Positions 44,429 to 51,732 of a stretch of 64,000 bases of DNA are shown piece by piece. The position numbers and the translations under genes were made by a program. Source of the stretch: G963662655 sp963666875 (lineage in GTDB: Bacteria > Cloacimonadota > Cloacimonadia > Cloacimonadales > JAIOQZ01). The stretch is taken from positions 558,001 to 622,000 of the forward strand of contig CAXXPU010000006.1 of NCBI GenBank assembly GCA_963666875.2, read 5' to 3'. The notes below the pieces were generated by a model. That model worked only from the letters and a program-made list of their open reading frames with translations. It had not been told where the DNA came from and made no database searches. Within the stretch, counting starts at the first letter, position 1; each line of letters starts with the position of its first letter.

Positions 44429-45046
44429 ATGTCGGAACAGCGGTCGCAATTCATTGCATATCTGGAGGATATGGACAAGTTTGATGTGGAGATGGTGTTG
44501 CCATTGTTCGACCGCTATCACGAGCTTCTGGTGGATACGAACGCGAAGATCAACCTGGTTTCACGTGCAACACCTGCCGACGAATATTGGACGAAGCACT
44601 ACCTCGATTCGATCGCGCCGGCAAGGTTTTTCGATTTCGGCGGAAAGACGGTGCTGGACTTCGGCAGCGGCGGCGGTCTTCCCGGCATTCCATTAAAAAT
44701 CCTGTATCCGGATTGCGAGATGTATCTGCTCGATTCGAGAGGGAAAAAGTGCGACGCGGTGGCGGAAATCGTGAAAATGCTTGACGTAAAAGGTTGTCAA
44801 ACGGTTCATTCGCGATTGGAAGAGTATCTCCCGAAGATTCGATTCGACGTAATCGTGTGCCGGTCGGTGCGGATCGAGCCGAGATTTGCGTCCAGCCTGA
44901 AGAAGCTGGTCAAGTCCGGCGGATCGCTCTTCTTCTACAAGGCGAAAGAGATTGACGATCTGAAGCCTTTCATCGGAATCGAGTATCACGACGCTTCGCA
45001 TCCGAGCCTCGGCGAGCGCAGGATCGCGGTCTGGAAACGAAAATAG
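44429..45046 (+). CDS. rsmG: 16S rRNA (guanine-527-N7) methyltransferase RsmG
   Basis: Methylates N7 of G527 in 16S rRNA using SAM. The 205-aa protein has NAKINLVSRATPADEYWTKH, the HYLDSIAP segment, the SAM loop VLDFGSGGGLPGIPLKILYP, MYLLDSRGKKCDAVAEIVKM and FDVIVCRSV, all typical of GidB/RsmG. Length is normal. It directly precedes parA and parB, a gene order found in many bacteria near the replication origin. A parS-like site lies within its coding sequence. Confidence 0.94.
   Translation: MSEQRSQFIAYLEDMDKFDVEMVLPLFDRYHELLVDTNAKINLVSRATPADEYWTKHYLDSIAPARFFDFGGKTVLDFGSGGGLPGIPLKILYPDCEMYLLDSRGKKCDAVAEIVKMLDVKGCQTVHSRLEEYLPKIRFDVIVCRSVRIEPRFASSLKKLVKSGGSLFFYKAKEIDDLKPFIGIEYHDASHPSLGERRIAVWKRK
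44557..44572. promoter_or_regulatory. parS: parS-like centromere site inside rsmG
   Basis: GGTTTCACGTGCAACA matches the conserved bacterial parS TGTTTCACGTGAAACA at 14 of 16 positions, including the central TTTCACGTG. It lies about 500 bases before parA and 1.5 kb before parB, where chromosomal parS sites are usually found. It encodes the rsmG residues LVSRAT, so coincidence with codon use is possible. Confidence 0.65.
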
Positions 45047-45058
45047 AATAGAGAATAC

Positions 45059-45817
45059 ATGAGAAAGATCATAACCGTTGTGAATCAAAAGGGCGGCGTT
45101 GGGAAGACAACCTCGGCGGTGAACCTCTCCGCCGCGCTCGGAATTCACGAAAAGGATACCCTGCTCATCGATTTCGATCCGCAGGGAAACGCTTCCAGTG
45201 GACTGGGGATCGACACGAAAGAGCTGAAGGGTCACATCTACGACGTGCTGATCCAGAAGAAGTCGCTGAAGGACGTCATTCGCAAGACCTACATCGACAA
45301 GCTCAGCATCGCGCCGACGAACATCGACCTGGTAGGCGCCGAGATCGAGCTGGTAAAGGAATTTGCGCGCGAGCAGCGGCTGAAAAGCGCGGTGGAACCG
45401 ATCCAGTGCGACTACGAGTATATCGTTATCGACTGCCCGCCGTCGCTGGGACTGCTGACGGTGAACGCACTTACTGCCTGCACGGACGTCCTGATTCCGA
45501 TCCAGTGCGAATACTACGCGCTGGAGGGGGTCAGTCAACTGCTGAACACGATCCGGTTGATCCAGAAGAACCTGAACCCAGGTCTGCGCATCATGGGTGT
45601 GCTCCTGACGATGTACGACCGCAGGTTGAATCTGTCGAATCAGGTGGCGAAGGAAGTGCGGCGCTATTTCGGCGACAAGGTGTTCAAGGCGATCATCCAC
45701 CGCAACGTGAAGCTGAGCGAAGCGCCCAGTTTCGGGCAATCGATTTTTCACTACGATATCAAGTGCAAGGGCGCTGGAGATTATTTCACTCTGGCTGCCG
45801 AAGTGATAGAGAGATAG
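45059..45817 (+). CDS. parA: chromosome partitioning ATPase ParA/Soj
   Basis: A protein of 252 aa that drives segregation of origin regions with ParB. It has the deviant Walker A NQKGGVGKTTSAVNLSAALG, Walker A' LLIDFDPQGNASSGLG and Walker B YIVIDCPPSLGLLTVNAL, and lacks the N-terminal helix-turn-helix of plasmid ParA proteins, so it is the chromosomal Soj type. It starts 12 bases after rsmG. A repeat-filled gap of about 250 bases separates it from parB. Confidence 0.95.
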   Translation: MRKIITVVNQKGGVGKTTSAVNLSAALGIHEKDTLLIDFDPQGNASSGLGIDTKELKGHIYDVLIQKKSLKDVIRKTYIDKLSIAPTNIDLVGAEIELVKEFAREQRLKSAVEPIQCDYEYIVIDCPPSLGLLTVNALTACTDVLIPIQCEYYALEGVSQLLNTIRLIQKNLNPGLRIMGVLLTMYDRRLNLSNQVAKEVRRYFGDKVFKAIIHRNVKLSEAPSFGQSIFHYDIKCKGAGDYFTLAAEVIER

Positions 45818-46067
45818 TTTTTTTGTGTCATCCTGGATAGTTATTTTGTGTCATCCTGGATTGTTATTTTGTGTTATCCTGGATTGCTATTTTGTGTCAT
45901 CCTGAGCGGAGTCGAAGGACGGCACAAAATACGTCAGTCAAAGCTGGCATAGTATGGAATGGATCAATCTTTTGCGTCCTTCGACTCCGCTCAGGATGAC
46001 AAAAGATTGAGTGCTCAGGATGAAAAAAGATTGAGTGCTTCAGGGTTAAAAATTATTGGATGAAATT
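45818..46067. repeat. tandem and inverted repeats between parA and parB
   Basis: About four tandem copies of a 22-23-base unit (TATTTTGTGTCATCCTGGAT type, 45827-45890) run into a 26-base arm at 45896-45921, which is repeated as a perfect inverted copy at 45975-46000. Two further AAAGATTGAGTGCT copies follow (around 46002 and 46026). The arm belongs to the repeat family seen at 32830. No gene is present; the structure could form a large hairpin. Confidence 0.8.
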
Positions 46068-46937
46068 ATGAGCAGACTTGGACGTGGACTCGACTCACTG
46101 ATCAACGACGGTCCGGAATCGACCGATCGCAGCACCGGCATCACCACCGTGCGGGTGGAGCATATCCATCCCAACAGCTACCAGCCGCGAAAGGTCTTCG
46201 TGCGCGAGAAGCTGGAAGACCTGGCGCAATCGCTGAAGGAAAACGGCATGATCCAGCCGATCATCGTTACCAAACGCGACCAGACCCACTACGAGCTGAT
46301 CGCTGGTGAGAGAAGGCTGGAGGCGTCGAAGATCGCCGGCTTCGAAGAGGTGCCGGTAATCATCCGCAGCGTGACCAAGAAGGAACAGCTCCAGTTCGCC
46401 ATCATCGAGAACATCCAGCGTGAAGACCTCAACCCCATCGAGGAAGCGCAGGCCTATCATGTTCTGCATGATGAATTTGGCTTGACGCATGCGCAGATAT
46501 CGGAGATTATCGGCAAGGACCGTGTGACGATCTCCAACTCGTTGCGTCTTCTGAAGTTGAATGAGGACGTGCAGCAGATGCTTTTGGCGGGTGATATCTC
46601 GGCCGGACACGCGCGAGCGGTGTTGCAGCTCGATGGCGAAAAGCAATCGGATTTTGCGAAGATCGTCGTTGCGAAAGGGTGGTCGGTCCGGCAAACGGAA
46701 AAAGAGGTGAAACGCTTTGCCGAAGAGCAGCCCGAGAAACCTGCGGAGGAGAAGAAGGGATTCTTCCCGGATCTGATCCGGCAGGTGTCGAAACAGCTTG
46801 CGGAGCGCTTCAAGGTAAAAGTCAGTATCAAAGGTAACCCGAAAAAGGGTAAGGTTGTTTTCCAATACTCCAGTGAAGAGGAGCGAATCGCGCTTCTGGA
46901 ACGTCTTCGGAAGTTCCAGGACGAAAATGACGGGTGA
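46068..46937 (+). CDS. parB: chromosome partitioning protein ParB
   Basis: About 289 aa. It begins SRLGRGLDSLI, the usual ParB N-terminal ParA-interacting segment, followed by the CTPase/ParB core (NSYQPRKVF; LAQSLKENGMIQPIIV; the GERR motif in IAGERRLEASKIAGF; IENIQREDLNPIEEAQAY), the helix-turn-helix (LTHAQISEIIGKDRVTISNS) and a C-terminal dimerisation tail. The ATG at 46068 is used, although the ribosome binding site is weak and a TTG lies 12 bases upstream. It should load at the parS-like site in rsmG. It overlaps closely with the M23 gene. Confidence 0.93.
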   Translation: MSRLGRGLDSLINDGPESTDRSTGITTVRVEHIHPNSYQPRKVFVREKLEDLAQSLKENGMIQPIIVTKRDQTHYELIAGERRLEASKIAGFEEVPVIIRSVTKKEQLQFAIIENIQREDLNPIEEAQAYHVLHDEFGLTHAQISEIIGKDRVTISNSLRLLKLNEDVQQMLLAGDISAGHARAVLQLDGEKQSDFAKIVVAKGWSVRQTEKEVKRFAEEQPEKPAEEKKGFFPDLIRQVSKQLAERFKVKVSIKGNPKKGKVVFQYSSEEERIALLERLRKFQDENDG

Positions 46938-46939
46938 TT

Positions 46940-47632
46940 ATGAAACGCTATCTGATCGGACTACTGGTATTTGCTATCGCGGTCATGATCTTTCTGGCAT
47001 CGGAAAATGCCAGCCTGAAGAAGCGTTTGCGTAAAACAGACACCCGGATCGAGCGACTCGAACACCGGAACGATTCGCTTCAGATTCGAATGAACGAGCT
47101 GGCTCGACGACACCCCGATATGCCGGAGATTCCCCGGCAGGAGAGCCTCAACAAGCTTTTGGACGAATATTTCAAGGAGAAGGGCGATCAGTCGTCCACG
47201 CCCGAGATCACCACGCGGGAACTCCGCGACGAACTGCACACGCTCGAAATGAAACAGCGCATGATTCCCGACCTGAACCCGATACGCGGCGATCACATCA
47301 TCTCACGACGCTTCAACAAAGATCACAAGGCAATCGATTTCGCGGCTGCGATCGGCACGGAAGTGGTCGCCACCGGCGCAGGCGTGATCAAATCGGTCTA
47401 TGAGGACCAGTATTTCGGGAACGTGCTGATCATCGACCATCTGAACGACTATATCACCATGTATGCGCACCTGAACCGGACATTCTTCCCACCGCGGACA
47501 TTCGTGGAAAAGGGCGAAACGATCGCCTACGTGGGGAACACCGGAAACAGCACCGATCCGCATCTGCATTACGAGGTGCTGTGCAAGGGCGAGAATATCG
47601 ATCCAATGACCATCATCGAGAAAAAGGACTGA
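46940..47632 (+). CDS. M23 (LytM-type) peptidoglycan endopeptidase, membrane anchored
   Basis: A protein of 230 aa. An N-terminal membrane helix (YLIGLLVFAIAVMIFLA) is followed by a coiled coil (LKKRLRKTDTRIERLEHRND) and an M23 domain with the zinc/catalytic pattern HKAIDFAA, ITMYAHLNRT and DPHLHYEVLCKG. The first H-x3-D and the H-L-H motif are intact, so it should cleave peptide cross-links in peptidoglycan. It starts two bases after the parB stop and six bases before bactofilin. M23 peptidases and bactofilins are often paired in cell-shape control. Confidence 0.9.
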   Translation: MKRYLIGLLVFAIAVMIFLASENASLKKRLRKTDTRIERLEHRNDSLQIRMNELARRHPDMPEIPRQESLNKLLDEYFKEKGDQSSTPEITTRELRDELHTLEMKQRMIPDLNPIRGDHIISRRFNKDHKAIDFAAAIGTEVVATGAGVIKSVYEDQYFGNVLIIDHLNDYITMYAHLNRTFFPPRTFVEKGETIAYVGNTGNSTDPHLHYEVLCKGENIDPMTIIEKKD

Positions 47633-47637
47633 GCAGT

Positions 47638-47982
47638 ATGGAAAAAAATCGTAAAATCGAACTTTCCACCATGATCGGCAAAGACAGCGTCGTCAAGGGG
47701 ACACTCGTAATCAACGGCGGAATTCGCGTCGATGGCGAAGTGGAGGGATCAATCCAGGCGGACGGATTCATCCTCGTCGGGACCTCCGGGGTAGCCAGGG
47801 CAGAACTCAAAGCCAAAGAGTGCCTCGTCTCCGGCTGTGTCGAAGGCGATATCCACGTACAGGATCAACTCGAGATCGAAAAGAGCGCTCGGATCAAAGG
47901 CAACATCGTCGCCCGTACCCTACGCATCCATGCCGGCGCAGTCCTGAACGGCAACTGCTCGATGACAACCGAAAAGGAATGA
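47638..47982 (+). CDS. bactofilin
   Basis: A protein of 114 aa that should form a right-handed beta-helical cytoskeletal filament. It has the DUF583 pattern of hydrophobic/Gly repeats (VVKGTLVINGGIRVDGEVEG; ADGFILVGTSGVARAELKAK; ECLVSGCVEGDIHVQDQLEI; SARIKGNIVARTLRIHAGAV). The ATG at 47638 begins a typical short disordered head, MEKNRKIELSTMIG. Coupled to the upstream M23 gene, as in Helicobacter and other shape-determining loci, and directly followed by the ATP synthase accessory genes. Confidence 0.92.
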   Translation: MEKNRKIELSTMIGKDSVVKGTLVINGGIRVDGEVEGSIQADGFILVGTSGVARAELKAKECLVSGCVEGDIHVQDQLEIEKSARIKGNIVARTLRIHAGAVLNGNCSMTTEKE

Positions 47983-47986
47983 CGGA

Positions 47987-48277
47987 ATGTTCCGGCAAGT
48001 CAGACAGATCAATGCGAAGAAGATGAAGATGGATAAAGCTCAAATGAATCTCTGGCCCATGATTCCGCAGCTCATCTTCACGATCTTCATCTCGATGCTG
48101 ATCGGATTTCTCCTCTTTCTGCTGATAGACAGGATTTTCGACGCCAAAAACGTCGTGACCCCGTTCGGAATCCTCTTCGGATTGATCGTCGGATGGATGG
48201 CGGCGTTCAGGCAATACAAGAATGCCAATACTTCCGAGAAGCATAATCCGGAGGAAGATTTCAAACAGGATGAGTAG
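47987..48277 (+). CDS. AtpZ-like ATP synthase accessory protein
   Basis: A protein of 96 aa with two membrane helices (QLIFTIFISMLIGFLLFLLI; FGILFGLIVGWMAAFRQ) and charged ends. Size and position ahead of an AtpI-like gene match AtpZ, the small AtpI partner implicated in c-ring assembly and Mg/Ca handling in other bacteria. It starts four bases after bactofilin. Sequence signatures for this family are weak, so context carries the call. Confidence 0.72.
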   Translation: MFRQVRQINAKKMKMDKAQMNLWPMIPQLIFTIFISMLIGFLLFLLIDRIFDAKNVVTPFGILFGLIVGWMAAFRQYKNANTSEKHNPEEDFKQDE

Positions 48278-48302
48278 CGGCGAAAATTATAAAGGTTCAC
48301 TT

Positions 48303-48686
48303 ATGCTCGACAATCCCAGATTACTGGTCAAACGCGTTATCCTGATTATTTTCTTGACAGACCTGCTTGCGGCGATGACTTTATCATTGTTTTTCAAACA
48401 GGCGCTGGGGTATATCCTCGGTTCAGCTGGCAGCGTTGTCTATTTTCTGCTGCTGGCACGAGATACAAAACAGATCCTTGATACGGCTTCAGGGAAGGCG
48501 GGGGTGAAAGCCTTCAAGACCTTTTATCTGAAGTACGTTTTCCTGATACTATATTCTGTTGCGATTGTGAAATTCGTACCGCTCGATATTTTCCTCTTCG
48601 GGATCGGGTTGCTTTCGAGTCAAATCGCGATTTATGTCAGCGCCGGCTGGGAAAGCTTGAAAAACAATAAGTACTTCAGGGGATAG
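48303..48686 (+). CDS. atpI: AtpI-like ATP synthase subunit I
   Basis: About 127 aa with four membrane helices (VILIIFLTDLLAAMTLSLFF; LGYILGSAGSVVYFLLLA; FYLKYVFLILYSVAIVKFV; IFLFGIGLLSSQIAIYVSA). AtpI proteins help insert or assemble the c-ring, which may matter here given two types of c subunit. The ATG at 48303 has AAAGG at seven bases; an upstream ATG at 48270 overlapping the previous stop is the alternative. It ends one base before atpB. Confidence 0.75.
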   Translation: MLDNPRLLVKRVILIIFLTDLLAAMTLSLFFKQALGYILGSAGSVVYFLLLARDTKQILDTASGKAGVKAFKTFYLKYVFLILYSVAIVKFVPLDIFLFGIGLLSSQIAIYVSAGWESLKNNKYFRG

Positions 48687-48687
48687 A

Positions 48688-49578
48688 ATGAAGAAAGGCG
48701 GAGTACTCCGATTACTCATTATATTCGCAGTTATCGAAATCATTCTGCTTGCTCTATCGGGATTTCTCAACAAACAAATCCAGATCGGTTTCGATGACGG
48801 AAAATTCGTCTTCCGCAACACACCGCACGAGTTTATCCTTTCCGACAGGATCACCGAAGATTTCCAGCGTGATAAATTCATCGAAGAGCAAGGTGAAGAA
48901 AAGGCCATCTACGGTAGCGAAGAGCTTTACAATGCCATGACGACTATCGCCAAGGGAACGCCGGTCAGCACTTTTCAGCTTCTGCGGATGCTGCTGATCG
49001 TCGATATTGCGCTGCTCTTCTTCGCGTTTTTCACCCGCAAGAGGCTGTTCGAACGTCCCGGCAAGATGCAGGTGCTTTTCGAATCGATTTACGGGATGCT
49101 GGACGGATTCGTGGTGGAAACGCTCGGTCCCAAGCTTGCCGGTTTCACGCCCTACATCGTCACCATCTTCATTTTCCTGTGGATATGCAACGTGATTGGC
49201 ATGGTCCCTATTCCCGGCTTCATGGAGCCGACCCGTACGCTGAACGTGACGATGGGTATGGGTATCATGGTTGGTGTCGTCGTGCATGCTACGGCGATCA
49301 AGCACAAGGGTGTCGGCGGATATCTGAAAGGATATCTCACGCCCATGGTGGTGCTGGACGTTATCGGCGAACTGGCGAAGGTGGTCTCGATCTCCTTCCG
49401 TCTGTTCGGTAATATTCTTGGCGGCGCCATCATCATCCTGGTGGTTTCGTCGCTGGTAAAATTCGTCGTTCTGCCCGTCGGGCTGAACCTCTTCTTTGGA
49501 TTGTTCGTCGGTACGGTGCAGGCGTTCGTCTTCACCATGCTGGCGTTATCATACATCAGTGTAGCGATTTCGGAGTAA
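48688..49578 (+). CDS. atpB: ATP synthase F0 subunit a
   Basis: Ion-channel half of the stator, 296 aa. It has the essential arginine (residue 238) in VSISFRLFGNILGGAIIILV, the PTRTLNVTMGMG segment, LDVIGELAKVV, and the C-terminal LFFGLFVGTVQAFVFTMLAL. The N-terminus is longer than in E. coli: one membrane helix, then about 70 polar residues (RITEDFQRDKFIEEQGEEKA) outside the membrane before the second helix. This is typical of a-subunits in several FCB-type bacteria and could contact the ring or periplasm. Directly followed by the three-hairpin c gene. Confidence 0.95.
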   Translation: MKKGGVLRLLIIFAVIEIILLALSGFLNKQIQIGFDDGKFVFRNTPHEFILSDRITEDFQRDKFIEEQGEEKAIYGSEELYNAMTTIAKGTPVSTFQLLRMLLIVDIALLFFAFFTRKRLFERPGKMQVLFESIYGMLDGFVVETLGPKLAGFTPYIVTIFIFLWICNVIGMVPIPGFMEPTRTLNVTMGMGIMVGVVVHATAIKHKGVGGYLKGYLTPMVVLDVIGELAKVVSISFRLFGNILGGAIIILVVSSLVKFVVLPVGLNLFFGLFVGTVQAFVFTMLALSYISVAISE

Positions 49579-49580
49579 CA

Positions 49581-50333
49581 ATGGTTTTCACGAAAGAGAT
49601 CGTAGAGATCGCAGCGTATCTGGGCGCTGGAATCGGCGTCGGAATTTCATCGGTAACAAGCGGTATCGGCAGCGGAACGATTGCCGATCAGGCGACTCTG
49701 GCGCTATCCAGGCAACCCAAGTCATACGACCGGCTCTTCGGCACCATGCTGATCGGCCAGGCGGCGACTCAGACCGGCGGTATCTTCGCGCTGGTTGTAG
49801 CGTTACTGCTGCTGTTCGGCGGCATCGACATCGTCGAAGGCGGATGGTATCGCTTTGCCGCGCTTCTGGCGGCAGGTATCGCGGTCGGACTTGGCGCTGT
49901 AGGTCCCGCATTCGGCGCAGGCTACGCCGGCGGCGAGGCGTGTAAATCGATCGGACGCAATCCGCGTCAGTCGAACATCCTCATGGGCAACATGCTGATC
50001 GGTCAGGCGCTCTCGCAATCGAGCTCGATCTTCGCGCTGGTGGTATCACTACTTCTGATGTTCTCCACACCCATCCAGCCGCAGGGCGCGAGCATGGCGA
50101 CCATCATCATGAAGATGGCGGCGTATATCGGAGCGGGACTCTCGATCGGACTCGGTACGCTGGGCCCCGGTTCGGGTATCGGTTTCGTGGCGGGTAAGGC
50201 GAACGACTCCATCGGTCGTTTCCCGGCACAGAAGGCGTCTCTGATCCGTACCATGTTCCTTGGTGCGGCAGTTTCCGAATCAACGGCGATCTATTCACTT
50301 GTGATCGCGTTTCTTTTGATCTTTGCATTGTAA
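49581..50333 (+). CDS. three-hairpin (fused) c-type subunit with a single ion-binding glutamate
   Basis: A protein of 250 aa made of three c-subunit hairpins (about 1-82, 88-163, 172-250), six membrane helices in all. The ion-site position is Gln64 in hairpin 1 (GQAATQTGG), Gln146 in hairpin 2 (GQALSQSSS) and Glu233 in hairpin 3 (GAAVSESTAIYSLVI). The helix-1 partner positions are Ser31, Ala113 and Ile200. So one fused unit spans three hairpins but carries one carboxylate, like V-type proteolipids and the two-hairpin c1 of Acetobacterium woodii. It starts three bases after atpB with a GGAG site, weaker than that of the next gene. It should assemble with ordinary c into a mixed ring. Confidence 0.93.
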   Translation: MVFTKEIVEIAAYLGAGIGVGISSVTSGIGSGTIADQATLALSRQPKSYDRLFGTMLIGQAATQTGGIFALVVALLLLFGGIDIVEGGWYRFAALLAAGIAVGLGAVGPAFGAGYAGGEACKSIGRNPRQSNILMGNMLIGQALSQSSSIFALVVSLLLMFSTPIQPQGASMATIIMKMAAYIGAGLSIGLGTLGPGSGIGFVAGKANDSIGRFPAQKASLIRTMFLGAAVSESTAIYSLVIAFLLIFAL

Positions 50334-50372
50334 ATGAATACATAAAGACTGTGGAATAAACAGGAGGAAAGA

Positions 50373-50624
50373 ATGGAAATGACATTGGCACAAGGCATCG
50401 CAAAAGCTGCGGCGTTTCTTGGCGCAGGCATCTGCATGGGTATCGGAGCGCTCGGACCCGGCGTTGGTGAAGGTTTCGTTGCCGGCAAGGCATGTGAAGG
50501 TATCGCACGTTCACCCGAAAACCAGAACCTGCTTATGCGTACCATGCTGGTGGGTCAGGCCGTATCCGAATCGACCGGTATCTACTCTTTGGTTATCGCG
50601 CTACTGTTGATTTTCTCCACCTGA
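50373..50624 (+). CDS. atpE: ATP synthase F0 subunit c, two-carboxylate sodium-type
   Basis: A single hairpin of 83 aa. Helix 1 holds Glu33 in GPGVGEGFVAGKA, helix 2 holds Glu66 in GQAVSESTGIYSLVIALLL, with Ser67, Thr68 and Tyr71. The ESTGIYSLVIAL stretch is identical to the sodium-translocating Ilyobacter c subunit. Glu at the first-helix site (Gln in Ilyobacter) is the two-carboxylate arrangement described in the sodium ring of Fusobacterium nucleatum. AGGAGGAAAG gives a much stronger ribosome binding site than for the fused c gene, consistent with many copies per ring. Confidence 0.95.
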   Translation: MEMTLAQGIAKAAAFLGAGICMGIGALGPGVGEGFVAGKACEGIARSPENQNLLMRTMLVGQAVSESTGIYSLVIALLLIFST

Positions 50625-50664
50625 TCCGGTAAGACACGAAAATTTCTCAGCGAATGGAGAAGAC

Positions 50665-51147
50665 ATGATCACAATTGATTATTCTCTCTTGATCGTTATC
50701 GCGAACTTCGTTCTGCTCCTGATCATCTTGAACAAGATACTCTACAAGCCCATGAAAAAGTGGCTTACGGAGCGGACGCAGAAGATTTCAGGCGATATCG
50801 ATGATGCAGCCCGTACCCGCGAGGAAGCGGCGAAACTCCTGGATCAGCAGAAACAGGAATTGATCGAATCATCCGAAGAGATTCGCAAGATGCAGCATCG
50901 TGCCAAGCGGGAAGCGGAAGACCAGGCGAAAGATATCCTGGACAACGCGGCCAAGCAGCAGAAAGAGATCGTTCAGGACACCGAGGCGCAAATCGCGCAT
51001 GTGCGCAAACAGACTATCGAAAGTCTCGAGAGCGAGATCGCCGGCATGATTGCAAACGTCTCCGCGAAAATTATCGCCGATAAAATGGATCCGCAAACGG
51101 ATAAGGCGCTGATCGACAAACTTCTGCAAGACAGGTTGAGCAAGTGA
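50665..51147 (+). CDS. atpF: ATP synthase F0 subunit b
   Basis: The peripheral stalk subunit, 160 aa. One N-terminal membrane helix (YSLLIVIANFVLLLIILNKI) is followed by YKPMKKWLTERTQKI and a long charged helix (REEAAKLLDQQKQELIESSE; QDTEAQIAHVRKQTIESLES) that forms the right-handed coiled coil dimer. Normal length. Its last four bases overlap the delta subunit start. Only one b gene is present, so the stalk should be a homodimer. Confidence 0.94.
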   Translation: MITIDYSLLIVIANFVLLLIILNKILYKPMKKWLTERTQKISGDIDDAARTREEAAKLLDQQKQELIESSEEIRKMQHRAKREAEDQAKDILDNAAKQQKEIVQDTEAQIAHVRKQTIESLESEIAGMIANVSAKIIADKMDPQTDKALIDKLLQDRLSK

Positions 51148-51686
51148 AAGACTTCGAAGTATCCAAGCGATATGCCAAGGCTTTCATCGAGCTGATATCC
51201 GTAGATGAACACGCGGAACTGCTGGAAGACATCCGCGGTCTGCAGGAGATCCTGACGGAGAATCCCGAGATTATCCGTTCCGTACATCTGATGATCCTCT
51301 CACATCCACGCAAGAAGAAGCTTGTCACGGCGCTGGCGGAAAACATGAATTTCGCGGAGCGCTGGCAGTCGCTTTTCATGCTGCTGGTTCAGAAACGACG
51401 TTTCTCGTCGATCCTGACGATCCTGGAATGTATGGAAGACACGATTCTGCAGGAAAACAACCGCGTGAAGGTTACCCTTTCGGTTGCCAGAAAGCACGAC
51501 GACCAGACCATGCAGAATATTACCAGGCTCCTGGAAGATATCCTGAAAAAGAAGGTCGAATTCAAGACCCGTGTCCGGCCCGAACTGATCGCCGGTTTCC
51601 ACGCGGAGACGAGTTCGCTGATCATAGACGGTTCCGTAAAGAACAACCTCGAACGTTTTATAAAAGAAAAAATACCGCAGAATTGA
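51144..51686 (+). CDS. atpH: ATP synthase F1 subunit delta
   Basis: A protein of 180 aa that joins the peripheral stalk to the top of F1. The helical N-terminal domain begins VSKRYAKAFIELISV, followed by LSHPRKKKLVTALAENMNFA and the C-terminal signature VEFKTRVRPELIAGFHAETSS with SLIIDGSVKNNLERF. Normal length. Overlaps atpF by four bases. A short leader region with a duplicated start signal follows before atpA. Confidence 0.93.
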   Translation: MKDFEVSKRYAKAFIELISVDEHAELLEDIRGLQEILTENPEIIRSVHLMILSHPRKKKLVTALAENMNFAERWQSLFMLLVQKRRFSSILTILECMEDTILQENNRVKVTLSVARKHDDQTMQNITRLLEDILKKKVEFKTRVRPELIAGFHAETSSLIIDGSVKNNLERFIKEKIPQN

Positions 51687-51693
51687 GGGTATT

Positions 51694-51732
51694 ATGAAAA
51701 TACATCATACCGTACGATTGAGGGTACTATGA
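51694..51732 (+). other. 12-codon mini-ORF formed by duplication of the atpA start region
   Basis: About 26 bases (GAGGG ribosome binding site, ATG and the next three codons) occur twice, 35 bases apart, with two differences. The first copy opens a frame MKIHHTVRLRVL that stops at TGA overlapping the real atpA ATG (ATGA). It is directly behind the atpH stop, so it could couple atpH and atpA translation. No product function is implied. Confidence 0.7.

Noticed and set aside
45827..45900. Possible CRISPR-like array between parA and parB
   Set aside because: The unit is only 22-23 bases repeated head to tail with no unique spacers and no cas gene.
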